A stretch of 64,000 nucleotides of DNA from Nocardiopsis sp. N85 (GTDB lineage: Bacteria > Actinomycetota > Actinomycetes > Streptosporangiales > Streptosporangiaceae): contig NZ_JARBUT010000014.1 in the NCBI RefSeq assembly GCF_028882275.1, forward strand, positions 107,590 through 171,589, written 5' to 3'. The number at the start of each line of letters is the position of its first letter. The stretch's first letter is position 1. Both the position numbers and the translations under genes were made by a program. Shown piece after piece: positions 43,082-52,368 of this stretch. Below the pieces are notes generated by a model. The model saw nothing but the letters and a program-made list of their open reading frames with translations. It was not told where the DNA came from and searched no databases.

Positions 43082-45613
43082 TCAGACCGGGGCCGGGGCG
43101 TCCTCCCTGGCGGCCTCCTCGGCGGCACGGGCCTCCGACCGGGCGATCGCCCGATCGTCCACCACCCGGATCACCGTGATGACGGCGATCGCCACGCCCG
43201 CCACCGCCAGACCCGTCAGCACTTTGGTCGGGTCGCTCACGTCCAGGTCGAAGAACCACCGCCCCGCCGGGGTCACCATCGCCAGGGTCAACAACCCCAC
43301 CATGGACCCCACCAGTACGACCTTCCACCACACGTACGGTTTCGCCACCAGCAACAGCACCCACAGGGTGGTCGTGCACAGGGTGATCACCACCGCCGTC
43401 CGGTCCGCCGGGTCGGGCACCGTTCGCCCGCCCAGCACCAACAGGTAGGTGGTCACCGCCGCGAACCCCGCCACCATGCCCGAGGGCACCGCCAACCGCA
43501 GCGTCCGCGCCACGAACCCCGGCCGGGCGATGTCGGTGTTGGGGGCCAACGCCAGGAAGAACGACGGGATCCCGAACGTGACCGCGTTGATCAGCGTCGC
43601 GTGCCGGGGGAAGAACGGGTACGACACCGCCAACAGGCCGACGATCGTGGCCAGCACCATCGTGTACACGGTCTTGGTCAGGAACAGGCTCGCCACCCGT
43701 TCGATGTTGCCGATCACCCGACGTCCCTCGGCCACCACCCGGGGCAGCACCGCGAACCGGTCGTCCAGCAACACCAACTGCGCCACCGATCGCGACGCCG
43801 GACTCCCCGAGCCCATCGCCACACCGATGTCGGCCTCCTTGAGCGCCAGCACGTCGTTGACGCCGTCGCCGGTCATCGCCACCGTGTGCCCGCGATCGCG
43901 CAACCCCCGGACCATGTCGCGCTTGCGCTCGGGGGTGACCCGACCGAACGCCGAATGCCCGTCCACCCGGCGCCCCAGTTCCTCGGAGGCCTCGGGCAGG
44001 TCCCGGGCGTCCAACGGTCGCTCGGCGCCCGCCAGCCCCAGCTCCCGGCCCACCGCCCCGACCGAGGCCGCGTGGTCGCCCGACACGATCTTGACGTCCA
44101 CCCCCTGGTCGGCGAAGTAGTCCAGGGTCGGCTTCGCGTCCGCGCGGACCTTCTGATCCAGCACCACCAACGCCACCGGCCTCACCTCACCGGGCGCCGC
44201 CGGGTCGTCCGGCCGGAGCGTGGACCGCGCCAGCAGCAGGACCCGTAGCCCTTGGGAACCGAGCCGGGCCGCCTCGGCCGCCGCCGGATGGGCGGGCGCG
44301 AGAACGTCGGCCGCGCCCAGCACCCAGTTCACGTCACCCTCGGGGGTGCGAAAGCCCATGCCGCTCCACTTGCGGGCCGACGAGAACGCCGCCTGCGCAA
44401 TGGGCGTCCACTCCGGTGCCCGGTGGCCGCCCGCCTCGACGCCCTGGGCGATCGCCGCCATGCTCGCGTTGGGGTCGGGGTCGTGCGCCGCCAACGCCGC
44501 CAGCACCTCGGTGGGGGAGGGCCCGGACCCGGAACCGCCGCCCAGGTCGCGGATCTCCGACATCTTCATGCCGGCCTCGGTCAGCGTGCCGGTCTTGTCG
44601 GTGCACACCACGTCCACCCGGGCCAGACCCTCGATCGCGGGCAACTCCTGCACCAGGCACTGGTACCGGCCCAAGCGGATCACCCCGACCGCGAACGCGA
44701 TGCTGGTGAGCAGGATGAGTCCCTCGGGGATCATCGACACCAGGGCCGCCACCATGCCGCGCAGCGCGTCCGCCAACGGCCCGGAGATCTGCCCCCCCGG
44801 GGCGCCCTCGTCCAGCGCCACATGGCCGCCCATGAACAACTGGCTGTAGATCAGCAGCGCGCCGATGGGGAACAGGGCATAGGTGATCCACGTGAGGATC
44901 CGGTTGATGCCCGAACGCAACTCCGAGCGCACCAGCGAGAACCGGCTCGCCTCCTCGGCCAGCCGCGCCGCGTAGGCGTGCCTGCCCACCTTGGTGGCGC
45001 GGAACCGCCCGGTGCCCGCCACCACGAAACTGCCCGACATCACCGCGTCCCCGGGTTTCTTCACCACCGGGTCGGCCTCACCTGTCAACAGGGACTCGTC
45101 GACCTCCAGAGCCCCCGACCAGGTGACGGTGCCGTCGACCACGATCTGGTCGCCCACCCCCACCTCCAGGACCTCGTCCAGGACGATCTCCTGGGAGGCC
45201 ACCCGCACCGTCGCGCCGCCGCGCACCACCCGGGGCCGGGCCGCGTTGACGATGGCCAGCCGGTCCAGGGTCCGCTTGGCGCGCAACTCCTGGACGATGC
45301 CGATCAAGGTGTTGATGAGGATGACCATCGCGAACAGCCCGTCCTGGACGGGGCCGATCACGGCGATGATCGCGAACAGCACCGCGATCATCGCGTTGAT
45401 CCGGGTGAACACGTTGCCCCGGATGATCTGTGCGACGGTGCGGCCCGCCCGTACCGGAACGTCGTTGGTCCGGCCCGCGGCCACGCGCTCGGCGACCTCC
45501 GACAGGGTCAGGCCCGGTTCCTCCGGCGGCCGGTTGGGTCCGCTCGGGTGCGGTGGTACGGCGGTGAGGCCGCCGTCGGGTTGTTCGGGCACACGTGCTC
45601 CTGGATGTGACAT
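43082..45613 (-). CDS. HAD-type P-type cation ATPase (CtpE-like)
   Basis: 843-residue cation pump. Phosphorylation motif DKTGTLTEAG, actuator loop LLTGEADPV, hinge TGDGVNDVLALKEADIG and ten-ish membrane helices are present. The N-terminal membrane region resembles mycobacterial CtpE, a calcium uptake pump, so a divalent-cation role is possible. Start 45613 (MSHPGARVPEQPDGG) leaves out an Arg/Pro-rich upstream frame. Confidence 0.9.
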   Translation of the reverse strand: MSHPGARVPEQPDGGLTAVPPHPSGPNRPPEEPGLTLSEVAERVAAGRTNDVPVRAGRTVAQIIRGNVFTRINAMIAVLFAIIAVIGPVQDGLFAMVILINTLIGIVQELRAKRTLDRLAIVNAARPRVVRGGATVRVASQEIVLDEVLEVGVGDQIVVDGTVTWSGALEVDESLLTGEADPVVKKPGDAVMSGSFVVAGTGRFRATKVGRHAYAARLAEEASRFSLVRSELRSGINRILTWITYALFPIGALLIYSQLFMGGHVALDEGAPGGQISGPLADALRGMVAALVSMIPEGLILLTSIAFAVGVIRLGRYQCLVQELPAIEGLARVDVVCTDKTGTLTEAGMKMSEIRDLGGGSGSGPSPTEVLAALAAHDPDPNASMAAIAQGVEAGGHRAPEWTPIAQAAFSSARKWSGMGFRTPEGDVNWVLGAADVLAPAHPAAAEAARLGSQGLRVLLLARSTLRPDDPAAPGEVRPVALVVLDQKVRADAKPTLDYFADQGVDVKIVSGDHAASVGAVGRELGLAGAERPLDARDLPEASEELGRRVDGHSAFGRVTPERKRDMVRGLRDRGHTVAMTGDGVNDVLALKEADIGVAMGSGSPASRSVAQLVLLDDRFAVLPRVVAEGRRVIGNIERVASLFLTKTVYTMVLATIVGLLAVSYPFFPRHATLINAVTFGIPSFFLALAPNTDIARPGFVARTLRLAVPSGMVAGFAAVTTYLLVLGGRTVPDPADRTAVVITLCTTTLWVLLLVAKPYVWWKVVLVGSMVGLLTLAMVTPAGRWFFDLDVSDPTKVLTGLAVAGVAIAVITVIRVVDDRAIARSEARAAEEAAREDAPAPV

Positions 45614-45909
45614 GAAGGGGTGTTCCCCGCAGGAAAGGGGAGGACCGGGAGGGGGCCGGCCCACGGACCTTCCAGGGGGACGCCTCAAGAGTAAGGAGGG
45701 ACACAAGCGTAGAAGATCCCGCTGACCGGTCGCGGGCGCGAGCGCCCCCCGGAACCGGGTGGGGACACCACCACGACCGGGGAAGGGACCCGCACCACCC
45801 CGCACCCGGGAGCAGCGGTGTACGTCCCGGACGAGTCCGGGTACCGTGTTCCCACTTCCTGAGACGTCCCACCGCGGGGACCGGGAGAGACGGATAGGTA
45901 GAGGTCCAC

Positions 45910-46701
45910 ATGTGCACCGTCATCGTCGGATTCGACCCCGACGCCGACACACCCCTGGTCATCGCCGCCATCCGGGACGAGATGCGTGCGCGTCCCTGGG
46001 ACGGCCCCGGCCACCACTGGCCCGACCGCCCCGGCCTCATCGGCGGCCGTGACCGGCTCGCCGGCGGTACCTGGCTGGCCGTCGACCCGCGCCGCGCCCG
46101 CGTCGCCGCCCTCCTCAACGGCTGGCCCTGGGACGGACGGATGCCCTGGGAGGGCACCTACCCGGCCAGCCGGGGCGAACTGCCGCTGCGGGCCCTGGCC
46201 CACCCCGTCCGAGACCCGTTGCACGGCGAGGACCCCACCCTGTACGCACCTTTCCACCTGCTGGACGCCGACGCCCACCACGCCACCCTGTACAGCTGGG
46301 ACGGGCGGTGCATGGACACCCGGCCCATCCCGACGGGGGTGAGCGTCATCGTCAACACCGGTCTGGACCCCGCCGACCCGCGGGCGACGCGCCACACCCC
46401 GGCGTTCGCGAACGCCCGCCCCGATCCCGACCCGACCGGGGCGCGCACACCCGAGGAGATCTGGGGTGACTGGCTGCGGCTGATCACCGAGGCCGCCCAC
46501 GCCCGCCCGCGTTCGGCGGGGCTGGACGACGCCGGCGACCCCGGCGGTCTCATCGCCCACGCCGACCTCGGCGAGGGGCGGATCTGGGCGACCGGGTCGA
46601 TCACTCTGCTGGCCGTGGGTCGTGACACGGTCCGTTACGCCTTCACCGCCACCCCCGCCGACCCCGACACCTGGACCATGGTGGACACCGACGTCCATTG
46701 A
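45910..46701 (+). CDS. NRDE (DUF833/TANGO2-type) family protein
   Basis: 263 residues beginning MCTVIVGF; Cys2 is the family's conserved N-terminal nucleophile candidate once Met is removed. The usual NRDE motif appears as GGRDRLAGGTWLAVD. ATG start after GGATAGGTAGAGG-like leader. Function unknown, linked in other organisms to haem or lipid handling. Confidence 0.8.
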   Translation: MCTVIVGFDPDADTPLVIAAIRDEMRARPWDGPGHHWPDRPGLIGGRDRLAGGTWLAVDPRRARVAALLNGWPWDGRMPWEGTYPASRGELPLRALAHPVRDPLHGEDPTLYAPFHLLDADAHHATLYSWDGRCMDTRPIPTGVSVIVNTGLDPADPRATRHTPAFANARPDPDPTGARTPEEIWGDWLRLITEAAHARPRSAGLDDAGDPGGLIAHADLGEGRIWATGSITLLAVGRDTVRYAFTATPADPDTWTMVDTDVH

Positions 46702-47054
46702 CCCGGGGTGCCCCAAGGTTCCGCCGCCCTCGGGGGAGACACCGGTGCGGACCCGGCACGGGCGTTGAGAGGGTGCCGCCACTCGTGCAACAGTGATCGG
46801 GGGCGGCGAACGGCTTCTCCCGAACATGGATAACGCGGAGATAACGACTCGTGTTGTTGCAGGTCATCAAGCGTGAGCCCCGCGCACGCGGGGATGGAAC
46901 GCGGGGTCCGTTCTTTCCGGGTTCAGTGGGAACGTGAGCCCCGCGCACGCGGGGATGGAACCGACCCGAGATGAGCGGTCCCACCCCACTGGTGCTCAAG
47001 GGCGGCCTGTACGGCGCGTCTTGAGGCCCCGGGCGTTGGGAGGTTCCCGGGCAC
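46702..47054. other. Intergenic region holding a CRISPR remnant
   Basis: No convincing gene; it contains a leader-like sequence before 46873, the two-repeat array and a short tail to the truncated gene at 47055. Confidence 0.5.
46873..46961 (+). CRISPR. Orphan two-repeat CRISPR, type I-E-like
   Basis: Two identical 28-base repeats (46873-46900 and 46934-46961) starting GTGAGCCCCGCGCACGCGG and ending GGGATGGAAC, separated by a 33-base spacer. Repeat sequence and length match actinobacterial type I-E. The spacer begins GCGGGGTCCG. Leader, if present, is to the left (GTTGTTGCAGGTCATCAAGC). No cas genes are in the window. Confidence 0.85.
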
Positions 47055-47420
47055 GTGATCGCTCACGGAGGCGTGGGGGGTGTGAAGATCGACTTCACCC
47101 GGGTTGAGTGCCGCCTCAGGGAGGTCTCAGTGGAGGCGTACGAGGAGACATCGGGTGTCACGATCGTCATCCCCGAGGGCTGGGCCGCAGACACCAGGGG
47201 CATGGATCCCGGCGTTGGCGACCTGACGGACCAGACCACTCCCGACCGGCTTCCGGGAACTCCGCTGATCCGACTCACCGGGTCCGGCGGCATGGCGGGA
47301 GTAGCCATCCGCCACCCCGACCGCCGGGAACGGCGCAAGCTGGACGGCGACCCGACGCAGGGCGGTACAGCCAGGCACCGTTCTTTGAACGGGTCGGGTC
47401 ATGGAGCCGGATCCGGATGA
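47055..47420 (+). pseudogene. Truncated LiaF-like/DUF1707-partner C-terminal fragment
   Basis: The translated 121 residues match only the C-terminal beta-helix part of cell-wall-stress membrane proteins (GVKIDFTRVE.., VSVEAY, GVTIVIPEGW, TPLIRLTGSGGMAGVAIRHP, RRERRKL). The usual N-terminal DUF1707 and membrane helices are missing; the sequence before 47055 has no matching frame. GTG start possible, but probably a remnant cut off next to the CRISPR. Confidence 0.5.
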
Positions 47421-47472
47421 CCCCGCGCACGTGGTGAGGGGGCGATCGTGAGGACGTTCTCCTTCCCGAACG

Positions 47473-47512
47473 AGGCCGTGGCCCCGGAGCACACGCTCCG
47501 GGGCCACGGCCT
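47473..47512. terminator. Perfect 18-bp hairpin
   Basis: AGGCCGTGGCCCCGGAGC and its exact complement with an ACAC loop, between the truncated gene and the secreted protein gene; likely ends transcription from both sides. Confidence 0.75.
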
Positions 47513-47532
47513 TCAGACCTTCACGCCGGTGA

Positions 47533-48057
47533 TCACACCTCGCAGGACCCCGCCGGGTTCCACGGGCTGAACAGGCCGCTCGGGTTGTGCTGCCAGAGCC
47601 ACACGTGCAGCGTGTAGTTGACCGGCAGGCCCGGCGCCGGGCCCTCGTCGGGCCCGTCGAACGGCCGGCCGAAGAGGTAGGGGCGGTCGTCGTCGGTCTC
47701 CACGTCCTGGTCCGCGTCGACGTAGAAGTACTCCAGCGCGACGAGTTTGCGGCCGCCGTAGCCGTCGGGCTGGTAGACCAACACCTCGGGGGTGCGCGGG
47801 TCCAGTTCGCGGTCGATCAGGTACGGGTTGACGTAGTGGTAGCCCATCACGCCTTCCGGGCTCTCCACGCACTCGTCGCTCGGTATGTAGCCGTCGGCGA
47901 TCGCCCGGGCCTCGTCCTGGTACTTCGCCGTGGCCCTCTTGGCGGCGACCAGGTCCTTCCTCACCGTGCTGTCCGCGTGTGCGCCCACCGGCGCGAGCAC
48001 CGCCAGTGCGATTCCTGCCACCGCTGCCGCGGTGAGGTGTGTGGCGCGTGACGACAT
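47533..48057 (-). CDS. Secreted hypothetical protein
   Basis: 174 residues: signal peptide (about 1-28, ending VGAHA-DS), then a globular domain (YQDEARAIADGYIPSDECV, GVMGYHYVNPYLIDR, LHVWLWQHNPSGLFSPWNPAGSCEV). I recognise the pattern from uncharacterised secreted actinobacterial proteins but cannot assign a function. ATG 48057 with strong AGGAGGA. Confidence 0.8.
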   Translation of the reverse strand: MSSRATHLTAAAVAGIALAVLAPVGAHADSTVRKDLVAAKRATAKYQDEARAIADGYIPSDECVESPEGVMGYHYVNPYLIDRELDPRTPEVLVYQPDGYGGRKLVALEYFYVDADQDVETDDDRPYLFGRPFDGPDEGPAPGLPVNYTLHVWLWQHNPSGLFSPWNPAGSCEV

Positions 48058-48870
48058 CGTGTCCTCCTGAGCTCGGTGCACCCTCGCGAGCCGTTCCCCG
48101 GCCGCTTGTCCGGGTCCTGGCGCCGCATTCGGGAACGGCGCCGGGCACACGGGCCCCTCTGGGCCGTGGGTGCTCGTCCGGGAGACAGCTTTTCCGTGTC
48201 CGTGCCGCTCAGAGCGCCGGACACGGCCCCTGATGAACCAAAGCCGGCCCAACCTTGACCAAGCGCGGCCACCGACCATCCCCGTGTGAGCGGAGATGTC
48301 CGGTATCGGGGACGGACGACCGCGCGAGCACCGGTGAGCCCCGCGCGCGCGGGGAAACGCCGCCCCAGGCGTTGTCGTCGGTGTCCTGGGTGACGGGGTT
48401 TCGGGGGCCGCGGTAGAGGGCTCTGCGCGACGAGCCGCCGCTCGGAGCCCCCTGTGATGACTTTTCAGGGCCGTGTGCGAAGCTTGCGACTTCTGCGCCG
48501 ATCCTTCTCCGGCTTCGGCACGAGAGGGCTCGGCCGGCCCGAGCGGGGCGCTTCGGTCACGGGGACCCCTGGAATCGCCCACGCCCTGGAAACGCCTCCT
48601 GGGGCGCGGTACAACGAACGCCACGTCGAGTGGGAGGACGCGGTGGGGTCGGAGGCGGACAGGACCGAGAGCGCCGTCGAACACGGGTCGCCGCCCCGCC
48701 GACGACGCGAGGAACCCCGACCGGTGTTCCGCCCCGGGCCCTCCCGTGACCGGGGGACGGATCCGCTCCCCGACCGGGGTGAGCACCCGCACCCGTGTCG
48801 GTCGGAGTGGGACGGCAGACGTCGGCGCCCGGAACCGACAGGTCGTCCGGCGCCCCCGGACGCTCGCGTC
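48058..48870. other. Gene-poor stretch with a degenerate CRISPR repeat
   Basis: About 810 bases with no convincing gene. GTGAGCCCCGCGC at 48334 begins a decayed copy of the type I-E repeat found at 46873. Confidence 0.5.
48334..48361 (+). repeat. Degenerate solo CRISPR repeat
   Basis: Matches the first 22 bases of the 46873 repeat except one (A to G at position 14), then diverges. About 1.4 kb from the two-repeat array; suggests a larger array was lost between them. Confidence 0.6.
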
Positions 48871-49296
48871 TCAGCCGTGTCCGTACCGGTCATCGACGTG
48901 GACGAGCCGTGACGTCGGCGGCCGTGGAACGCCCTCCTCGGACCGGGGAGCGGACCCGTCACCGTCCTCCTTCGCCCTTTTCCCACTCCGCCTGCGGAGG
49001 GAGGGCGGGATCAGTTTCGCCGTGACGATGGCCCCCGCCAGCGGGCCCAGGGAGCCGACGGGATCACGGCGGGCCACGTCGCAGGGGATGTCCAGGCCGA
49101 AACCCATGAGCAGGGCCGCGAGCACCTCGTCCGACATGGTCTTGGCCGCCGACCGGGCGGTCTCATGCGTGTACGCCCCGAGTTGGAGGTACCAGGTCAC
49201 GGAGTCCGAGGTCTCGAACAGTGCCGCAGGGGCGTGCGGGTTGGGCAGGTAGTCGACCACTTCGAGTGCCAGAGGTACCGGAGAGCGTCGGGTCAT
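48871..49296 (-). CDS. Hypothetical protein
   Basis: 141 residues; N-terminal part (LALEVVDYLPNPHAPAALFE, SDSVTWYLQLGAYTHET) looks folded, the C-terminal third is basic/charged and may be unstructured. ATG 49296 with GGAAGG. Follows the gene at 49431 on the same strand. No family recognised. Confidence 0.55.
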   Translation of the reverse strand: MTRRSPVPLALEVVDYLPNPHAPAALFETSDSVTWYLQLGAYTHETARSAAKTMSDEVLAALLMGFGLDIPCDVARRDPVGSLGPLAGAIVTAKLIPPSLRRRSGKRAKEDGDGSAPRSEEGVPRPPTSRLVHVDDRYGHG

Positions 49297-49430
49297 GGGC
49301 GCTGCCTTCCTGTGCGGGACGGGTGTCGGCCGGGCGGGCGGCGCGGACCCCGCCACGGTCGGGTGCACAAGGGCCGGGCCCTGCGCGTCGCCTCGGTCGA
49401 CGCGGCGGGGTACGACGAGGGATCACGGTG

Positions 49431-49730
49431 TCACGACGTCTCACCGAGCACGGCCACCCCCCGTATCCGCTCCGCCATCTCCTCCACCGGCACGTCCGCT
49501 TCGGCCGTCATCCGGATGGTGAACGAACGTTCGCCCAATTCGGCGTGGTAACGCCAGTGCCACTCGCCGTCCGGATGCCGCCAGCCCTCCAGGAGTTCGT
49601 GCGGGAAGAGCGGATCGCGACGGGACAGACGGACGTCGGGTTCGTCCTCCTCCAGCGGTGGACACCCGTAAGGGGCGTCCGGGGCGGTCGGGCCGTCCCC
49701 CCGGAGCCGATCTTCTTCACCCGTGGACAT
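49431..49730 (-). CDS. Hypothetical small acidic protein
   Basis: 99 residues (LLEGWRHPDGEWHWRYHAELGERSFTIRM). ATG 49730 follows AAGGGGAG, which fixes the start; the longer frame upstream is Pro/Arg-rich. No family recognised; possibly co-transcribed with 48871. Confidence 0.6.
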   Translation of the reverse strand: MSTGEEDRLRGDGPTAPDAPYGCPPLEEDEPDVRLSRRDPLFPHELLEGWRHPDGEWHWRYHAELGERSFTIRMTAEADVPVEEMAERIRGVAVLGETS

Positions 49731-50299
49731 GCAGGCGCTCCCCTTCGGAGGGAGGGGCCGCCGGTCGGGCGGTCCCGGTGAGGGAATCCTCCCTGGATTG
49801 TAGGACCCGGTGTACCAAGAGGGGCTCAAGTCATCCCTGGTCGGGGACGGGCGGGGGTTCCGCGACCGGGGAAGGAAACAGTGACCTCCCGGTGAGGTCT
49901 GATGACCACCCCGGGCAACGCCGGGATTGGTCCACCCCTCACCCGGGCGAACCACCTCCGCCACGGGCCCGGGTTCTCCCAGTTCGCGTTCCCCGGGGTT
50001 CCGCAGCCCCACCCGTACCGCTCCCCGGGCGTCGCCCACCGGTCCTGTGAGTGGTCCGGTCCGATCGGCGCACACGTCGCCACCAGGCGGTCCGACTGTT
50101 CGTCACGGGCCGGTTACCCGGCCTTCCCACGGGAAATCCTTCATGCACAGGGGCTTCGCGCACCGGCTCCCGGTGGCTCCGAACCCCCGAGCGCTCACCT
50201 TCGCCTCGAACCGGGATCCCGGTTCGAGACTCCCCCGACGGATCTTCCACCCGGCCTTCACGGTCCCGGGACGCGATCCATGACCGAAGGACCCCGCAC
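49731..50299. other. Control region upstream of the LPMO gene
   Basis: About 570 bases with no convincing gene. Contains a GAGCGCTC core (50189-50196), which is the centre of the CebR/CelR operator, and a 24-base palindrome at 50205-50228. Confidence 0.5.
50205..50228. promoter_or_regulatory. 24-bp perfect palindrome upstream of the LPMO gene
   Basis: Two 12-base halves (CTCGAACCGGGA and its complement) with no spacer, 71 bases before the LPMO start. Operator-like; could also form a hairpin in the leader. Confidence 0.55.
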
Positions 50300-50845
50300 A
50301 TGCCGCTCCGCACGTCCGACATCCCCCGTAAGAAGCACCGTTTCCGCGCCGCCGCGGCGCTGGCCGCCGCCACCGCCCTCTTCCTCGGCCTCATGCCCGC
50401 CGGCGTCGCCAACGCCCACGGCTACATCTCCAACCCCATGAGCCGCCAGGCCCAGTGCGCCGCCGGCATCGTCCAGTGCGGCGGCATCCGGTGGGAGCCG
50501 CAGAGCGTCGAGGGGCCCAAGGGCCTCATGCGATGCGACGGCGGCGTCGGCCGCTTCTCCGAGCTGAACGACGACGGCCGAGGCTGGCGGGTGACCGACG
50601 TCGGCCGCGTCCAGGCCTTCACGTGGACCATCACCGCGGCCCACTCCACCTCCACCTGGGAGTACTTCATCGGCGGCCGGCGGGTCGCCGTTTTCAACGA
50701 CAACGGTGCCCGCCCGCCGTGGACCTTCACCCACACCGTGGACCTGTCCGGCTACAGCGGTCGGCACAAGCTGCTGGCCCGGTGGAACATCGCCGACACC
50801 GCCAACGCCTTCTACGCCTGCGTGGACATCAATATCCGCAGCTAG
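50300..50845 (+). CDS. Lytic polysaccharide monooxygenase, AA10 family
   Basis: 181 residues. Signal peptide ending ANA; mature protein starts at His40 (HGYISNP), which with His115 (AAHSTSTWEYFI) forms the copper histidine brace. WEPQSVEGPKGL and ANAFYACVDINI are AA10 motifs. Oxidatively cleaves chitin or cellulose outside the cell. Single domain, no carbohydrate-binding module. Start 50300 has GAAGG upstream. Stands alone. Confidence 0.93.
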   Translation: MPLRTSDIPRKKHRFRAAAALAAATALFLGLMPAGVANAHGYISNPMSRQAQCAAGIVQCGGIRWEPQSVEGPKGLMRCDGGVGRFSELNDDGRGWRVTDVGRVQAFTWTITAAHSTSTWEYFIGGRRVAVFNDNGARPPWTFTHTVDLSGYSGRHKLLARWNIADTANAFYACVDINIRS

Positions 50846-51359
50846 AGACAGGTGCCCCGGGCCCACGGCGGTCCACCTCATGCGCCTCCGGCCGGCGATC
50901 GCCCTCGGGTCGGGCCGGCCGGAGACGCCACGCGGAGGAGGATCCGAGATCGGGTCCCACGTGTCGGTGCTCGCCGGAGAGCCGCCGACCGGCGGTCCGG
51001 GCCTCTCGGGCCGGAGGTCCTGCGACCCCCGGGCGGCTCCGCGCCCTCCTCCGGGTCGTGCGGTCGGTCGCGCGACGGCTCCGGTACCCCGCTGCGGTCG
51101 GCGGCTCCCGATGAGCCGGCGCATCCGCTCGGTGTCGGGAGAACGAACACGGTGCTGGAGCGTCCCGACCGGAAGGCCCCCATGTCCCTCGATCGGAGGC
51201 GTGGTCCCGTGGCGCGGCGACGTCCACGCCCGTCCTCGCCCGTACCGGGAAGGGAACGCGGGGATACGGCCGCGCGCGTGAAACAGGCGGGTGCGCGGGT
51301 GAAGGGCGAAATGACCCGGGACGATACCGACACGACCGCGCCGTCACCGCCCGCGATGG
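50846..51359. other. Gene-free stretch
   Basis: About 510 bases between LPMO and the EamA transporter stop. Frames here are low-complexity artefacts; I see no RNA gene. Confidence 0.45.
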
Positions 51360-52292
51360 TCATCGCGATGCGAGGACGGAGCCTCGGTCGGTGCGGGGGC
51401 GACGGGGGCGCGGGGCGAAGCCGATCACGAGGCCCGCACCGATGACCGCCATGCCGATCCACGTGCCGACCGAGGGCATCGGGGCGCCCAAGGCGGTCGC
51501 GACCAGCGCCGCCGTCGGTGCGGCCACGCCCGCGGCGAGACTGGCGGCGCCCGCGCCGACCCGGTTCACACCGGTGAACCACAACACGAACGACAGCGCC
51601 GTCGCGATCGCCCCCAGATAGACCACCGCGCCCAGGGCGGCCGGGTCGGAGAGGACGCCCCACGCGGTGGGGCCCGCCCACAGGGACAGCACGCCGAAGA
51701 TCACCGCCGCCGTCACCGTCGTGGCCGCCGTGTACCCCCACGCGCCCATCCGGGCCAGCGCCGGCGCGCCGAACAGGGTGAACCCCGCCTCCAAGACGAT
51801 GAGCGACAACGCCAGCAGGATCCCCAGGGAGTCGGCGTGCCCCCAACCGGTCACGGCGACCGCCCCCGCGCTCACCACCAGCGCGCCCGCCACGACCTGC
51901 CCCGACGGCCGCCGTCCCCGGGTGAGCGGGCCCGCCACCGACAGCACGATGGGGATGCACGCCACCGCGGCGGCGAGCACCGCCGGTTCGGCGTGCGCGG
52001 TCCCCACGATCAACACCAGGTTGAACCCGACCAGGCCGGACAACGCCCCCGCCACCACCCAGAGCACGTCGCGCCCTCGGGGGAGCGGCAGATGTCGGCC
52101 GAGCAGACGGGCCAGGACGATGATCGCGATCGCCGCCACCGCGTAGCGGGCGGCCTGGACGACGAACGCGGGCAGGTCGGCGGTCGCGCCGATCACGGCG
52201 ACACTGCTGCCCATCAGTGCCATGCCGCCCAAGGCGGGCCACAGCCCCCACAGGGTCGACGTACGGGTTTCCAGAGGAGAGGTTTTCTGCAC
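51360..52292 (-). CDS. EamA/DMT-family transporter
   Basis: 310 residues with ten membrane helices in two EamA repeats. Start GTG 52292 used; GGAGGA lies only two bases upstream, so GTG 52301 is possible. Divergent to the MocR gene at 52369 with a short shared control region, which suggests the regulator controls it. Substrate likely an amino acid or vitamin; unknown. Confidence 0.85.
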   Translation of the reverse strand: MQKTSPLETRTSTLWGLWPALGGMALMGSSVAVIGATADLPAFVVQAARYAVAAIAIIVLARLLGRHLPLPRGRDVLWVVAGALSGLVGFNLVLIVGTAHAEPAVLAAAVACIPIVLSVAGPLTRGRRPSGQVVAGALVVSAGAVAVTGWGHADSLGILLALSLIVLEAGFTLFGAPALARMGAWGYTAATTVTAAVIFGVLSLWAGPTAWGVLSDPAALGAVVYLGAIATALSFVLWFTGVNRVGAGAASLAAGVAAPTAALVATALGAPMPSVGTWIGMAVIGAGLVIGFAPRPRRPRTDRGSVLASR

Positions 52293-52314
52293 GTCCTCCA
52301 CCGTGGACCCGTTA

Positions 52315-52358
52315 TGGTCCCATGCACAGGGCCAAACATGTGCGTTCCAATTGGACCA
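52315..52358. promoter_or_regulatory. Inverted TGGTCC / GGACCA sites in the divergent promoter
   Basis: TGGTCC (52315-52320) and GGACCA (52353-52358) flank the gap between the EamA and MocR genes; plausible binding sites for the MocR protein. Confidence 0.35.
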
Positions 52359-52368
52359 AGGGGGAACG

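Noticed and set aside
46643..46999. 118-codon minus-strand frame across the CRISPR
   Set aside because: Its repeated PRVRGAH/PRARGS peptides are translations of the CRISPR repeats.
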